The notes: generated by a model not told the origin, from the letters alone. A stretch of DNA of 64,000 nt from PFJX01 sp040751755 (GCA_040751755.1 JBFMHC010000010.1:174664-238663), one strand, 5' to 3'; counted from the first letter of the stretch, positions 49,546-56,994 are shown. Made by a program: numbers and translations.

Positions 49546-50519
49546 CAGACGTCCAATGGGCTCACCACGCCGCGCCCGCCCTTGTTCAGCACGTGGGTGT
49601 AGATCATGGTGGTGGACACATCCGCGTGGCCAAGCAGTTCCTGGACCGTGCGGATGTCATAACCGGATTCGAGCAGATGCGTTGCGAAGGAATGTCGCAG
49701 GGTGTGCGGCGTGACCGGCTTGACGATCTGCGCCCGCTCCGCGGCACGGCGCACGGCACGCTGAACGCGCTTCTCGTCGAAATGGTGGCGCCGTACTGCG
49801 CCCGATCGGGGATCGATGGAAAACCCCGGAGCCGGAAACACATACTGCCAAGCCCATTGCCTGCAGGCGTTCGGGTATTTCACCGCCAGGGCGTTCGGTA
49901 GCCAGACCTCGCCCTTTCCGCCTTCGAGATCGGCGGCATGCTGCGTCTTCACGGCAGCCAAATGGGTTCGAAGCCGTTCCGACAGAGTGCTCGGCAACAT
50001 GGTGACCCTGTCCTTGTTCCCCTTGCCCTCGCGCACAAGGATTTCAAGGCGGGAGAAATCCACATCCTTGACGCGTAGCCGCAGACATTCAAGCAGGCGC
50101 ATGCCTGTGCCGTAGAGCAGGCGGACGATCAACTCGGCACGAGGCTCGTCAACCTGATCCAGCAAGGCCCTCACCTCTTGCCGCGTCAACACGGTCGGCA
50201 AGCGCGCCGGCTTCTTGGCGCGCGTGACCTCCGACAGCCAGGGCAAATCCGACTGGAGGACTTCGCGGTATAGAAACAGCAGCGCGGACAACGCCTGGGA
50301 TTGGGTAGAGGCCGTGACGTCGCGCTCCACCGCCAAGGAAGTCAGAAATGCCTCCACTTCCGGTTTGCCCATCTCCGCAGGGTGGCGTTTTCCATGGAAA
50401 TAAATGTATCGTTTTACCCAGTGCAGATAAGCCTGCTCGGTTCGCATGCTGTAATGCTTGACGCGAATGCGGTCGCGCAGCATGTCCAGCAGCCTGGGCG
50501 GTTGCGGCACAGAAGTCAT
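49545..50519 (-). CDS. intI: Integron integrase IntI
   Basis: A 324-residue tyrosine recombinase that inserts and excises gene cassettes at attI and attC. Catalytic residues are the first Arg in LLYGTGMRLLECLRL, the HTLRHSFATHLLE motif (His-x-x-Arg), a following His in LLGHADVSTT and the nucleophile Tyr in MIYTHV. The IntI-specific extra segment is present, ending NACRQWAWQYVFPA, and distinguishes it from XerC/XerD. The frame is complete, so the enzyme may be active. Its TGA overlaps the yraN ATG. Cassettes lie upstream in the standard divergent layout. Confidence 0.95.
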   Translation of the reverse strand: MTSVPQPPRLLDMLRDRIRVKHYSMRTEQAYLHWVKRYIYFHGKRHPAEMGKPEVEAFLTSLAVERDVTASTQSQALSALLFLYREVLQSDLPWLSEVTRAKKPARLPTVLTRQEVRALLDQVDEPRAELIVRLLYGTGMRLLECLRLRVKDVDFSRLEILVREGKGNKDRVTMLPSTLSERLRTHLAAVKTQHAADLEGGKGEVWLPNALAVKYPNACRQWAWQYVFPAPGFSIDPRSGAVRRHHFDEKRVQRAVRRAAERAQIVKPVTPHTLRHSFATHLLESGYDIRTVQELLGHADVSTTMIYTHVLNKGGRGVVSPLDV

Positions 50520-50584
50520 ATAAGACAGGTCCCTGATAGTTCTTGATGTTATTGGACACGGTGGCCCATATAAAACAGGAGGTT

Positions 50585-50660
50585 AGCACATGATCCCGGT
50601 TTATCAGACATGCCGGATAACACTTTTACGCCGACATTTGTCGTCTACATTACGTTAGGG
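50585..50660 (+). other. Putative attI site
   Basis: Between the integrase start and the first cassette gene is a 150-base AT-rich stretch ending in GTTAGGG (50654-50660), in ACGTTAGGG context. It is followed 9 bases later by the first cassette ATG. A core of this type at this place is what an attI recombination point should look like. Another GTTAG at 50582-50586 is a possible accessory core or integrase-binding site. The extent is approximate. Confidence 0.5.
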
Positions 50661-50669
50661 GGGCGCGTC

Positions 50670-50996
50670 ATGGCACTGGGCAACGACTCAAGCCTGATAA
50701 TCATAGTGGTGCTTTCTGAATTAATTGCGGCTTGGATGATTTGGAAACTTTGGCGCTCTGAAGATCACACGTTCTTCAAAGTTGTCTTATCGTTGTTGGC
50801 AACTATCCCTGTGTTTGGTCCAGTCATTGTGCTTTGGATTGCTAACTTCCCTTCAAAGCTCCCTCCTGCACTCCAAGACAGGTTGCCACGGCAAACAGAC
50901 GTTTACGATAGGTGGCGCCATGTACTCGAAGAAAGCAACCCAATCCGGCGTTTTAGAAACTGGCGTAATGTAAATGGTGAGAGAGATGCCCCCTAA
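50670..50996 (+). CDS. Cassette 1: small two-helix membrane protein
   Basis: I do not recognise it. The 108-residue product has two hydrophobic segments (SLIIIVVLSELIAAWMIW and a second from about residue 40 with LLATIPVFGPVIVLWIA). A charged tail with RWRHVLEESNPIRRFRNWRN follows. The ATG at 50670 has a run of G (50657-50663) as ribosome site; a longer frame from 50610 would cross the attI core. The stop lies inside attC1, as is usual for cassette genes. Base composition is clearly lower in G+C than the host genes. Confidence 0.7.
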   Translation: MALGNDSSLIIIVVLSELIAAWMIWKLWRSEDHTFFKVVLSLLATIPVFGPVIVLWIANFPSKLPPALQDRLPRQTDVYDRWRHVLEESNPIRRFRNWRNVNGERDAP

Positions 50997-51071
50997 CAAA
51001 CGCTTCAAGAGGGACCGTCCAAAAGCTGGCTTCGCCAGCTTCCGGGCGGCCCCTCAAGCTAAACGTTGGCC
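50991..51071 (+). other. attC site of cassette 1
   Basis: The left core CCCTAAC (50991-50997) and right core GTTGGCC (51065-51071) bound an imperfect palindrome. AAACGCTTCAAGAGGGAC pairs with the CCCCTCAAGCTAAACG arm, and an inner hairpin AAGCTGGC/GCCAGCTT lies at its centre. At 81 bases it closely resembles attC6. Confidence 0.85.
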
Positions 51072-51092
51072 CTCACTATTGGAGCCTCTCCT

Positions 51093-51617
51093 ATGAAATG
51101 GTGTTTCGCCCTACTTATCGCGCTTCTTCCGCTTGCCGCTCAAAGTGGATGGATTGATCCGACTGGAAAGTCGATCCCCGATACCGAAAACATGCGCAGT
51201 GCCGGAGACTTTGGCGTTCAAATAGTTCTTACAGCGAACGAAGGTCAGTTTCGACAGACATGGAACTCGTCAGCGACCCCGCCGAAACTAACTACGACCA
51301 ACACAGTCCGCCTCGGTGAAACGGTCTCCGCACTTCTCATTTTTCATGGTTGCGCACCGAATGCCAGCGGCGTCTGCGACGTAGTTTCCGAGTTCGTTCT
51401 TGAAGGGCCAGACGGAAGCAAAATGCCAGGGGGTGGTGGCCCAGTTTGGTCTGGAAAGCCTATGCAGCAACGTCTATTGCAGCTTGGCCAAGCCAGCATG
51501 ACCGTAGGTTTCGACAAGACTGATCCTATTGGCGACTATAAGGTCACAGCGAACGTCAAAGACAAAGTTTCCGGCCGAGTCCTTGCTGTTACGGCGCGAC
51601 TGAAAGTCACGAAATGA
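51093..51617 (+). CDS. Cassette 2: exported hypothetical protein
   Basis: I do not recognise a family. The 174-residue product has a signal peptide (WCFALLIALLPLAAQSGW). An immunoglobulin-like beta-rich body follows, with VQIVLTANEGQFRQTW, VSALLIFHGCAPNASGVCDV (two cysteines eight apart, perhaps a disulfide), GPDGSKMPGGGGPVW and GDYKVTANVKDK. The layout suggests a periplasmic or surface beta-sandwich protein. The ATG at 51093 has TTGGAGCC upstream; an earlier TTG at 51066 lies in the attC1 core and is unlikely. Confidence 0.75.
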   Translation: MKWCFALLIALLPLAAQSGWIDPTGKSIPDTENMRSAGDFGVQIVLTANEGQFRQTWNSSATPPKLTTTNTVRLGETVSALLIFHGCAPNASGVCDVVSEFVLEGPDGSKMPGGGGPVWSGKPMQQRLLQLGQASMTVGFDKTDPIGDYKVTANVKDKVSGRVLAVTARLKVTK

Positions 51618-51633
51618 GTTGTTGCGCCGTGAG

Positions 51634-51702
51634 GGCCAACCCATCATTCCACCGGACCTTGCGCATAAAGCCGCGCAAGGCCGGTGAATTCAAACGTTAG
51701 CG
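51634..51702 (+). other. attC site of cassette 2
   Basis: GGCCAAC (51634-51640) and GTTAGCG (51696-51702) bound a 69-base palindrome. The arms CACCGGACCTTGCGC and GCGCAAGGCCGGTG are inverted copies with one extra base, around the loop ATAAAGCC. Confidence 0.88.
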
Positions 51703-51997
51703 CGCAGCTACTCATCGTCATGCAACCGCTTTCGCCAAATCTTCTCGGTTTCCGCGTTGCGGCTTCTGCCTGTTCGGGCGCTCGCGGTGTACGTCGTGGT
51801 GGTGTGCTGGCGTCGTCGGTCTTGGCGTCCGCTGTCGCTGCTCAACCGGTGTCGCTACCCCACGTCCGTCGCGGCGTTACGGGCGGTGGCCTATTGAACC
51901 GTTTTGTTCGTGGTGGCGGGGCGGCCGGTGCGTCGTCCGGCCGTTCATTGCTTGGTTCTCGCGTCGGTTGCCGCCTTCGTTCTTCTGGCCGCCCGCG
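51703..51997 (+). other. Cassette 3: no convincing gene
   Basis: A 295-base cassette between attC2 and attC3. A frame beginning with ATG at 51720 runs through it and beyond attC3, but the product is unlike a folded protein: Arg/Ser/Gly/Val-rich with many GGG and SSG stretches. It does not stop inside the cassette. The minus strand offers nothing better. The unit may carry a promoter, a non-coding RNA or a decayed gene. Confidence 0.6.
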
Positions 51998-52063
51998 CGC
52001 TAACCCGGCGTTGAAGCGGACCTGCGCGAAAAGCCGCGCAGGCCGCTTAACTCTACGTTCGGC
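51998..52063 (+). other. attC site of cassette 3
   Basis: CGCTAAC (51998-52004) and GTTCGGC (52057-52063) bound a 66-base palindrome. The arms GAAGCGGACCTGCGC and GCGCAGGCCGCTTAA are inverted copies around AAAAGCC. The minus-strand gene of cassette 4 ends inside it. Confidence 0.85.
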
Positions 52064-52347
52064 GTCACGGCGTCCCGTCGCACCGCCGCCAGCATGTTTG
52101 CGGCACCGTTTGCAAATTCAACCTTTCCGAGGCAGTGCGAAAGCCGTCCCGTCAGGCGGGACTTCATCGGCATGGTCAGCATCGCAACGCGGCCAAGAAG
52201 GTCGGCGAGTTCATCAAATCCGGATAGTTCTTCGGCGAAGTGCATCGCTGCCTCGAACGTCTCGTCTTCGTCGTCCGGGAACTTCTCCGGGTAGCACGCC
52301 TGCAAAAGCTCGAACATCTCCAGGTCGTCAAGCGGTTGTGTCTTCAT
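52000..52347 (-). CDS. Cassette 4: reverse-oriented small acidic protein
   Basis: Unrecognised 115-residue protein encoded against the direction of the array. The start at 52347 has a strong ribosome site (AGGAGAAG, 7 bases upstream). The N-terminal two thirds are acidic and helical (LDDLEMFELLQACYPEKFPD, EETFEAAMHFAEELSGFDEL-like pattern, DLLGRVAMLTMPM). The last 20 residues run into attC3 and are probably not essential. A reverse gene in an array usually needs its own promoter, as found for cassette-borne toxin-antitoxin units. No partner gene fits the cassette, so it could be a lone antitoxin-like or regulatory protein. Confidence 0.75.
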   Translation of the reverse strand: MKTQPLDDLEMFELLQACYPEKFPDDEDETFEAAMHFAEELSGFDELADLLGRVAMLTMPMKSRLTGRLSHCLGKVEFANGAANMLAAVRRDAVTPNVELSGLRGFSRRSASTPG

Positions 52348-52368
52348 GTTCTTCTCCTATTGTGGAGC

Positions 52369-52426
52369 GCCGAACAAGGCACTCCAGCGGGACGCCTATC
52401 GGCGCCCCTGAGTTGGTTCGTTATGC
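52369..52426 (+). other. attC site of cassette 4
   Basis: GCCGAAC (52369-52375) and GTTATGC (52420-52426) bound a 58-base palindrome. The arms AAGGCACTCCAGCGGG-type and CCCTGAGTTGGTT-type pair imperfectly, with an inner GGCGCC-like turn. It is the shortest and least regular of the six. Confidence 0.7.
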
Positions 52427-52432
52427 GTCACC

Positions 52433-52780
52433 ATGATTGCCACGCCTGAACAGATTGCCGCATGCACGCGGCTAGGCGCGGAGCCAATCCCGGCTGAGCC
52501 ACATTTGAAGCTGGGGATAGCCCTCGAAACTCTTAACCTACTTCCGCTGAACGCGTCGCGTCATAGGCAAGAAAACGGTACATGTGGCTGGTATATCTAC
52601 GGCGGTGAATATTCAACCGCGGATGATTTTTACCAACCTCTTCATGTTTCTCATATTTCGCAGTATTGCCCAGAGATCGTGCCTTACTTGGCTTTACCAC
52701 CCGGGTGGCGTGTTCTCTTAGCACCAGGGCATGAGGACGTTTGGTTTGATGACAGGCTCCTCAGCAATGAAAACGCATAA
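52433..52780 (+). CDS. Cassette 5: Imm33-like (DUF2185) immunity-type protein
   Basis: A 115-residue soluble protein. The pattern CGWYIYGGEYSTADDFYQPL, then CPEIVPYLALPPGWRVLL and HEDVWFDDRLL matches my recollection of the Imm33/DUF2185 family, whose members are predicted immunity proteins of polymorphic toxin systems. No toxin gene is next to it, so it would be an orphan immunity gene carried as a cassette. It starts 7 bases after the attC4 core and stops inside attC5. The family identification is from memory of motifs and should be tested by profile search. Confidence 0.65.
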   Translation: MIATPEQIAACTRLGAEPIPAEPHLKLGIALETLNLLPLNASRHRQENGTCGWYIYGGEYSTADDFYQPLHVSHISQYCPEIVPYLALPPGWRVLLAPGHEDVWFDDRLLSNENA

Positions 52781-52853
52781 CCCTGCGTTCAACCCGGACG
52801 CCCAAAACGCCGCTTCGCGTCGTCTTGGGCGCCGGTTAACTCCACGTTAGCGT
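52776..52853 (+). other. attC site of cassette 5
   Basis: GCATAAC (52776-52782) and GTTAGCG (52847-52853) bound a 78-base palindrome. The arms CAACCCGGACGCCCAA and TTGGGCGCCGGTTAA are inverted copies around a GC-rich centre. Confidence 0.85.
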
Positions 52854-52857
52854 ACCA

Positions 52858-53523
52858 ATGGGAATGAAGATGAAATTGCGCCACGTTGCTTTCGCCACGT
52901 TGTATGCACTGATGCTTTCTCAGTTGGCTGAGGCCCATTATTGCGATGATACAAATCTGGATGGCGGGCTAGTGAACCAGTGCAGTAAAGACCTAATTGC
53001 CACATTAAGCAAAAGTGTATTAATCAAAGGAAAAAACAAATCCTTTTGTCGCGCTCTACTTTTAGAGCGATTCGATTACATTAAATTCGACATAGACCAC
53101 ACGGTTGGTCATGAAGAAGCAAATGCCTATATAAACAACAGCATTCGGGGCGATGGCAGTGGCCGTGCTGAGGACAAATGCGCCCTGTTTGATATTGATA
53201 ACGACGGGACAGTTGAATATGTGCTTCCGCTAAAATTATGGTCAGGCGCAGGACAAGGCTGCGATCGAGAGTACTTCGCCGTGCTTGCAGAAAATAGATC
53301 GCACATTATGGAGGGCGCACATTTAAATGAGCTTCTTGATATAAATTCATGCTCACTATATTTAAAGCCATTTCGATACTCCGGCAAAACATATCTTGAA
53401 AATAGAAAGACAATTTACTTTGAAGGCCCTGGTTACGTGGATCTTCTAACCAACGTGTATCTTATTGACCATTTCAACCGAGAAACCCTCTGTACGTATG
53501 AATATCATTTCAAAAGGCGCTAA
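52858..53523 (+). CDS. Cassette 6: AT-rich exported protein
   Basis: Unrecognised 221-residue product with a signal peptide (FATLYALMLSQLAEAHY). A cysteine-containing body follows; cysteines appear near residues 29, 42, 64, 107, 141, 170 and 214. A DIDNDGTVEYVLPL segment resembles a calcium-binding or dockerin-like Asp loop, followed by the segments AGQGCDREYFAVLAEN and FRYSGKTYLENRKTIYFEG. Codon use is strikingly AT-rich compared with the host. ATGs at 52858, 52864 and 52870 are all possible starts. The stop lies in attC6. Recent acquisition is likely. Confidence 0.75.
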   Translation: MGMKMKLRHVAFATLYALMLSQLAEAHYCDDTNLDGGLVNQCSKDLIATLSKSVLIKGKNKSFCRALLLERFDYIKFDIDHTVGHEEANAYINNSIRGDGSGRAEDKCALFDIDNDGTVEYVLPLKLWSGAGQGCDREYFAVLAENRSHIMEGAHLNELLDINSCSLYLKPFRYSGKTYLENRKTIYFEGPGYVDLLTNVYLIDHFNRETLCTYEYHFKRR

Positions 53524-53598
53524 CAAACGCTTCGAGAGGGACGCTCCAACAGCCGGCATCGCCGCCTGTTTCCGCGCCCCTCAAGCTAAACGTTAGCC
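53518..53598 (+). other. attC site of cassette 6
   Basis: CGCTAAC (53518-53524) and GTTAGCC (53592-53598) bound an 81-base palindrome nearly identical at both ends to attC1 (shared TAACAAACGCTTC and CCCCTCAAGCTAAACGTT). The inner hairpin differs. Confidence 0.87.
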
Positions 53599-53609
53599 AT
53601 CCCTACCCC

Positions 53610-53996
53610 ATGCACATCGACAGCCTCGACCACCTGGTGCTGACCGTCCGCGACGTCGACGCCACTTCGGCCTTCTACGAAAAGGTCCTGGGGATGGAGG
53701 TCGTCACCTTCGGCGCTGGCCGTACGGCGCTGGCCTTCGGCGCGCAGAAGATCAACCTGCACGCGCACGGCGCGGAGTTCGAGCCGAAGGCGCACCGCCC
53801 AACCCCGGGTTCGGCGGATCTGTGCCTGCTCACCTCGGTGCCCCTGGAGGCGGTGGTGCGCCACCTCGCCGCCTGCGGGGTGGCGGTGGTCGAGGGGCCG
53901 GTACGGCGCACCGGGGCGACGGGGCCGATCCTCTCGGTGTACTTCCGCGACCCGGACCTGAATCTGATCGAGGTCGCCAACCGCCTGCCTGCCTGA
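53610..53996 (+). CDS. VOC-family (glyoxalase/dioxygenase fold) protein
   Basis: A 128-residue vicinal-oxygen-chelate protein: HIDSLDHLVLTVRDVDATSAFY with the first metal His, then VVTFGAGRTALAFGAQKINLH, and the C-terminal Glu in SVYFRDPDLNLIEVANR. The substrate is unknown; small VOC proteins include fosfomycin- and bleomycin-resistance types, but no specific signature is seen. It starts 12 bases after the attC6 core but has host-like GC-rich codon use and no attC after it. It may be the first chromosomal gene after the array or a last cassette that lost its attC. Confidence 0.88.
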   Translation: MHIDSLDHLVLTVRDVDATSAFYEKVLGMEVVTFGAGRTALAFGAQKINLHAHGAEFEPKAHRPTPGSADLCLLTSVPLEAVVRHLAACGVAVVEGPVRRTGATGPILSVYFRDPDLNLIEVANRLPA

Positions 53997-54143
53997 CGGG
54001 GGGCGCAAGGCGGGACAAGGCCTGTCCACGCCGTAGAAAAACTGTCATCCAAGCCGAACATCATGGCCGGCCAGCCGCCTGCGTGATCCGCGCGGGCGGG
54101 GCACAACGACATTCGGCCGTGCGACGCGGCACGAGGAGGACGG

Positions 54144-55835
54144 ATGAGCGAGCAGACCTTCGAGATCGGCCTGGTAGGGGCCGGGGCGATTTCCGCCGGG
54201 GCGTACACCGGCGGGGTGGTGGATTTCCTGGTGCACGCGCTGGACTGTTGGTACGCGGCGAAGGGCGTGGACCCGCGCGTGCCGCCGCACGAGGTGCGGT
54301 TGTCGGCGTTTTCCGGCGCCTCGGCGGGCGGCATCACGGCGGCGCTGGCGGCGGCGTACCTGGGTTCGGACCAGCCACCCATCGCCGACGAACAGGACGC
54401 GCGCACCCACAAGGGGCGCAACAAGCTGTTCGATTCCTGGGTGGAGCGCATCGACATCGCCAGCCTGCTGGAGGGTCGCGATCTGGCGGACAAGGACAGC
54501 CCGGTGGTGTCGCTGCTGGATTCCACGGTGCTGGGCGAGATCGCCGACAGCGGCCTGGACGTGAGCGCGCGGCCGCGCCGCCGGCCTTACGTGGCGGACA
54601 ACTTCGAGCTGATGCTCACCGTCACCAACCTGCGCGGCGTGCCCTATGCCTTCTCGCTGCACGGCGCCCGGCCGGCGGGCTACGACATGTCGCTGCATGC
54701 CGACTATGTGCACTTCCGCATCAACGACGCGCGCACCGACGCCCTGCCGGACCGCTACACCCTGAGCTGGGCGGATTTCGGCATGGCCTCCGAGGTGAAG
54801 GAGCGGATCAAGGTGGCGGCCCTCGCCTCCGGCGCCTTTCCCATCGGCCTGGCGCCGCGCGTGCTGGAGCACGCCATCCCCGGCAATGGCCAGCCGGACT
54901 GGTACGGCTTCCGGCGCTGGCCCGTGCCCACGCCGGAGAGCCATGACCCGCACGCCTGCGTGAGCTACCAGGCGATCCCCGTGAACTGGGGGCCGCTGCC
55001 GGCGAACTACCCCTACCGCTTCCAGTGCGTGGACGGCGGGGTGATGAACAACGAGCCGCTGGAACTGGCGCGCCAGGCGCTGGCGGGGAGCGGCCGGAAC
55101 GCGCGCGACGGCGCGCGGGCGGACAAGGCGGTGCTGCTGATCGACCCCTTCCCCAGCGACAGCGCCTTCGTCGCGGACGAGGAGCCCGCGCCGGAACTCC
55201 TGAAGACGGCGCTCAAGCTGTTCGGCGCGCTCAAGAACCAGGCCCGCTTCAAGCCGGACGAGCTGATGCTGGCGATGCGCGACGACGTGTATTCGCGCTT
55301 CATGATCGCGCCCAGCCGCGAGGGCAGCCCCCACCCCATCGCCTGCGGCTCGCTGGGCGGCTTCGGCGGCTTCCTGAAGCGCGACTTCCGCGCCCACGAC
55401 TACTTCCTCGGGCGGCGCAACGCGCAGAAGTTCCTGCGCGACCATTTCGTGCTGCCGGAGAACAACCCGCTGTTCGGCGCCTGGAGCGAGGACATGCGCG
55501 AGGCGCACTGCGTACGCGACGAGAGCGGCGCGCCGCGCACCGACGGCGGCCAGCGCCTGCTGCCCATCGTCCCCCTGGTGGGCGCGGCGCGCGCGCCCTG
55601 CAACGTGGCGCAGTGGCCGCGCTACACGCAGGAGGACATGGACGCGCTGCTGAAACGGCTGGAACGGCGCGTGGACGTGGTGCTGGCGCGTCTGGTCGAG
55701 CAGTACTTCAAGCGCGACAACCCGCTGCTGCGCCTGGTCGCCAGGCTGGTGCTGGGACGCAAGAAGCGCGACGTGGTGGAGTTCGTGCGCGAGAGGGTGA
55801 CGGCGGACCTGCGGCGGATGAAGCTGATCCGCTAG
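54144..55835 (+). CDS. Patatin-like phospholipase
   Basis: A 563-residue lipid hydrolase candidate. A Gly-rich oxyanion segment (GLVGAGAISAGAYTGGVV, residues 9-26) and the nucleophile motif GASAGG (Ser near residue 58) are followed by the catalytic Asp in CVDGGVMNNEPL, completing the Ser-Asp dyad. The C-terminal 200 residues have no recognised domain. There is no signal peptide. The start has GAGGAGG upstream. It stands alone; phoU lies 288 bases away in the opposite orientation. Confidence 0.9.
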   Translation: MSEQTFEIGLVGAGAISAGAYTGGVVDFLVHALDCWYAAKGVDPRVPPHEVRLSAFSGASAGGITAALAAAYLGSDQPPIADEQDARTHKGRNKLFDSWVERIDIASLLEGRDLADKDSPVVSLLDSTVLGEIADSGLDVSARPRRRPYVADNFELMLTVTNLRGVPYAFSLHGARPAGYDMSLHADYVHFRINDARTDALPDRYTLSWADFGMASEVKERIKVAALASGAFPIGLAPRVLEHAIPGNGQPDWYGFRRWPVPTPESHDPHACVSYQAIPVNWGPLPANYPYRFQCVDGGVMNNEPLELARQALAGSGRNARDGARADKAVLLIDPFPSDSAFVADEEPAPELLKTALKLFGALKNQARFKPDELMLAMRDDVYSRFMIAPSREGSPHPIACGSLGGFGGFLKRDFRAHDYFLGRRNAQKFLRDHFVLPENNPLFGAWSEDMREAHCVRDESGAPRTDGGQRLLPIVPLVGAARAPCNVAQWPRYTQEDMDALLKRLERRVDVVLARLVEQYFKRDNPLLRLVARLVLGRKKRDVVEFVRERVTADLRRMKLIR

Positions 55836-55966
55836 AAGACGCAGGGTGGTTCGTCGCCCGGGCGAGGGGCAGTGGCTTTCTGGGGCCGGCGTGTGCGGGA
55901 ATGATGGACAGGGACGGCGCGGTCGAGCCGGCAGGACGGGCCGTAACGCCGGCATTCACGCGGGTT

Positions 55967-56075
55967 CCCTCACCCTACCCTCTCCCGGGGGGAGAGGGAA
56001 ATGTGCCCTATCCCAGGCGAGACAGGGGAATGGTCGCCCCCTCTCACGCCGGGGGAGGGTTGGGGAGAGGGGGCG
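55967..56075. repeat. Two G/C-rich palindromic repeats between patatin gene and phoU
   Basis: The 288-base gene-free stretch 55836-56123 holds two related palindromes. CCCTCACCCTACCCTCTCCC faces GGGGGAGAGGG at 55967-55999. A perfect 11-base stem CGCCCCCTCTC (56035-56045) with GAGAGGGGGCG (56065-56075) encloses a smaller CGCCGGGGGAGGG element. They resemble those at 44118 and 62680. The second may end transcripts of the convergent patatin and phoU genes. I see no gene here. Confidence 0.65.
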
Positions 56076-56123
56076 ACCGGGCAGGTCGCCGTGCCTTCGC
56101 CGGAACGAGGTTTCGCGGACGGT

Positions 56124-56786
56124 TCAGTCCAGGTCTTCCACCGTGCCGTCGACGCGGAACAGCACCTGCTCGGCGATGTTGGTGGCGCGGTCGCCGCAGC
56201 GTTCCAGGTTGTGTGCCACCCAGAGCATGCGCGAGCCGTTGTTGACCAGCGCGGGGTCGCGGCGCATCGCCTCCAGCACCGTGTCCACCATGCGCCGCAT
56301 GTGCGCGTCCAGCTCGTCGTCCCTGGCGGCCACCTTGCGCGCCATCTCGGTGTCGTCCGACTGGTGCGCGTGCATCGCCTCGGTGAGCATCTGCCGGCAC
56401 AGCACGGACATCTCCTGCACCTCCTCCGCGCCCACCGCGTCCAGGCTCGCGGCGTCCATCTGGGCGATGCTGGCGGCGATGTCGCTGGCGTAGTCGCCCA
56501 TGCGCTCCAGTTCGGCGGCCATGCGCATGTCCGCCACCAGGTCGCGCAGGTCGTGCGCCACCGGCTGCTGCGAGGCGATCGCCACCAGGCAGTCCTGCTC
56601 GATGTTGCGGCGCAGCTCGTTGAGGCGCAGGTCGTTGCGCACCAGGGTCTCGCATTTGGCGTGGTTGCGGTCGGCCAGGCAGTTCATGGCCTCGGCGATG
56701 GCGTTCTTCACCTGCAGGAACAGGCTGCCCAGGCTGGTGTCGATCTGCTTCTTCTTGAGTTCGAGGATGTGCGGGGATTCGTGCAT
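56124..56786 (-). CDS. phoU: Phosphate transport regulator PhoU
   Basis: PhoU damps the Pho regulon through PhoR and the Pst transporter. The 220-residue all-helical protein has the two related three-helix repeats, each with an acidic metal-binding motif (DLVADMRMAAELERMGDYASD and LWVAHNLERCGDRATNIAE, both shown in part). The start at 56786 (MHESPHI) matches the family; the frame is open farther up without support. No pst or phoBR genes are within the window. Confidence 0.95.
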   Translation of the reverse strand: MHESPHILELKKKQIDTSLGSLFLQVKNAIAEAMNCLADRNHAKCETLVRNDLRLNELRRNIEQDCLVAIASQQPVAHDLRDLVADMRMAAELERMGDYASDIAASIAQMDAASLDAVGAEEVQEMSVLCRQMLTEAMHAHQSDDTEMARKVAARDDELDAHMRRMVDTVLEAMRRDPALVNNGSRMLWVAHNLERCGDRATNIAEQVLFRVDGTVEDLD

Positions 56787-56994
56787 GGCGGGGTCCGGTG
56801 GTGTGGATACCCCGTAGCTTAGCCAAAGCCGCACGGCTGTGTGTTACGCCGGCGTGCGTGGGGCCGCCTCCTAGAATGGAATCGGGCGATATCCGGCGGT
56901 GGCCAGGCGACCTGCACGGTCTCCAGGCCTTGCCTGGACTGGGTTTTCGGTCATTGGTGGTGGAGATGAGGCGGGGCTTCGCGCGGAGGCGGGC

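Larger units (their letters stand above)
49545..53598 (+). mobile_element. Chromosomal integron: integrase plus six cassettes
   Basis: The integrase gene on the minus strand faces away from an array of short genes or gene-less units. Each unit is bounded by an imperfect palindrome ending in GTTRGCC/GTTAGCG-like cores at 51065, 51696, 52057, 52420, 52847 and 53592. Cassette DNA is visibly richer in A+T than the flanks, above all at 50600-50990 and 52860-53520. The array separates yraN from the distant rsmI. The right boundary is the last core; the next gene (VOC) has host-like composition and no attC after it. Confidence 0.9.

Noticed and set aside
50610..50669. Upstream extension of the cassette 1 gene to 50610
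   Set aside because: It would read through the putative attI core at 50654, so it could not belong to the mobile cassette. The ATG at 50670 has the ribosome site.
51684..52436. A 250-codon plus-strand frame spanning cassettes 3 and 4
   Set aside because: It runs through attC2, attC3 and attC4 and lies antisense to the well-started cassette 4 gene. Its composition is not protein-like.
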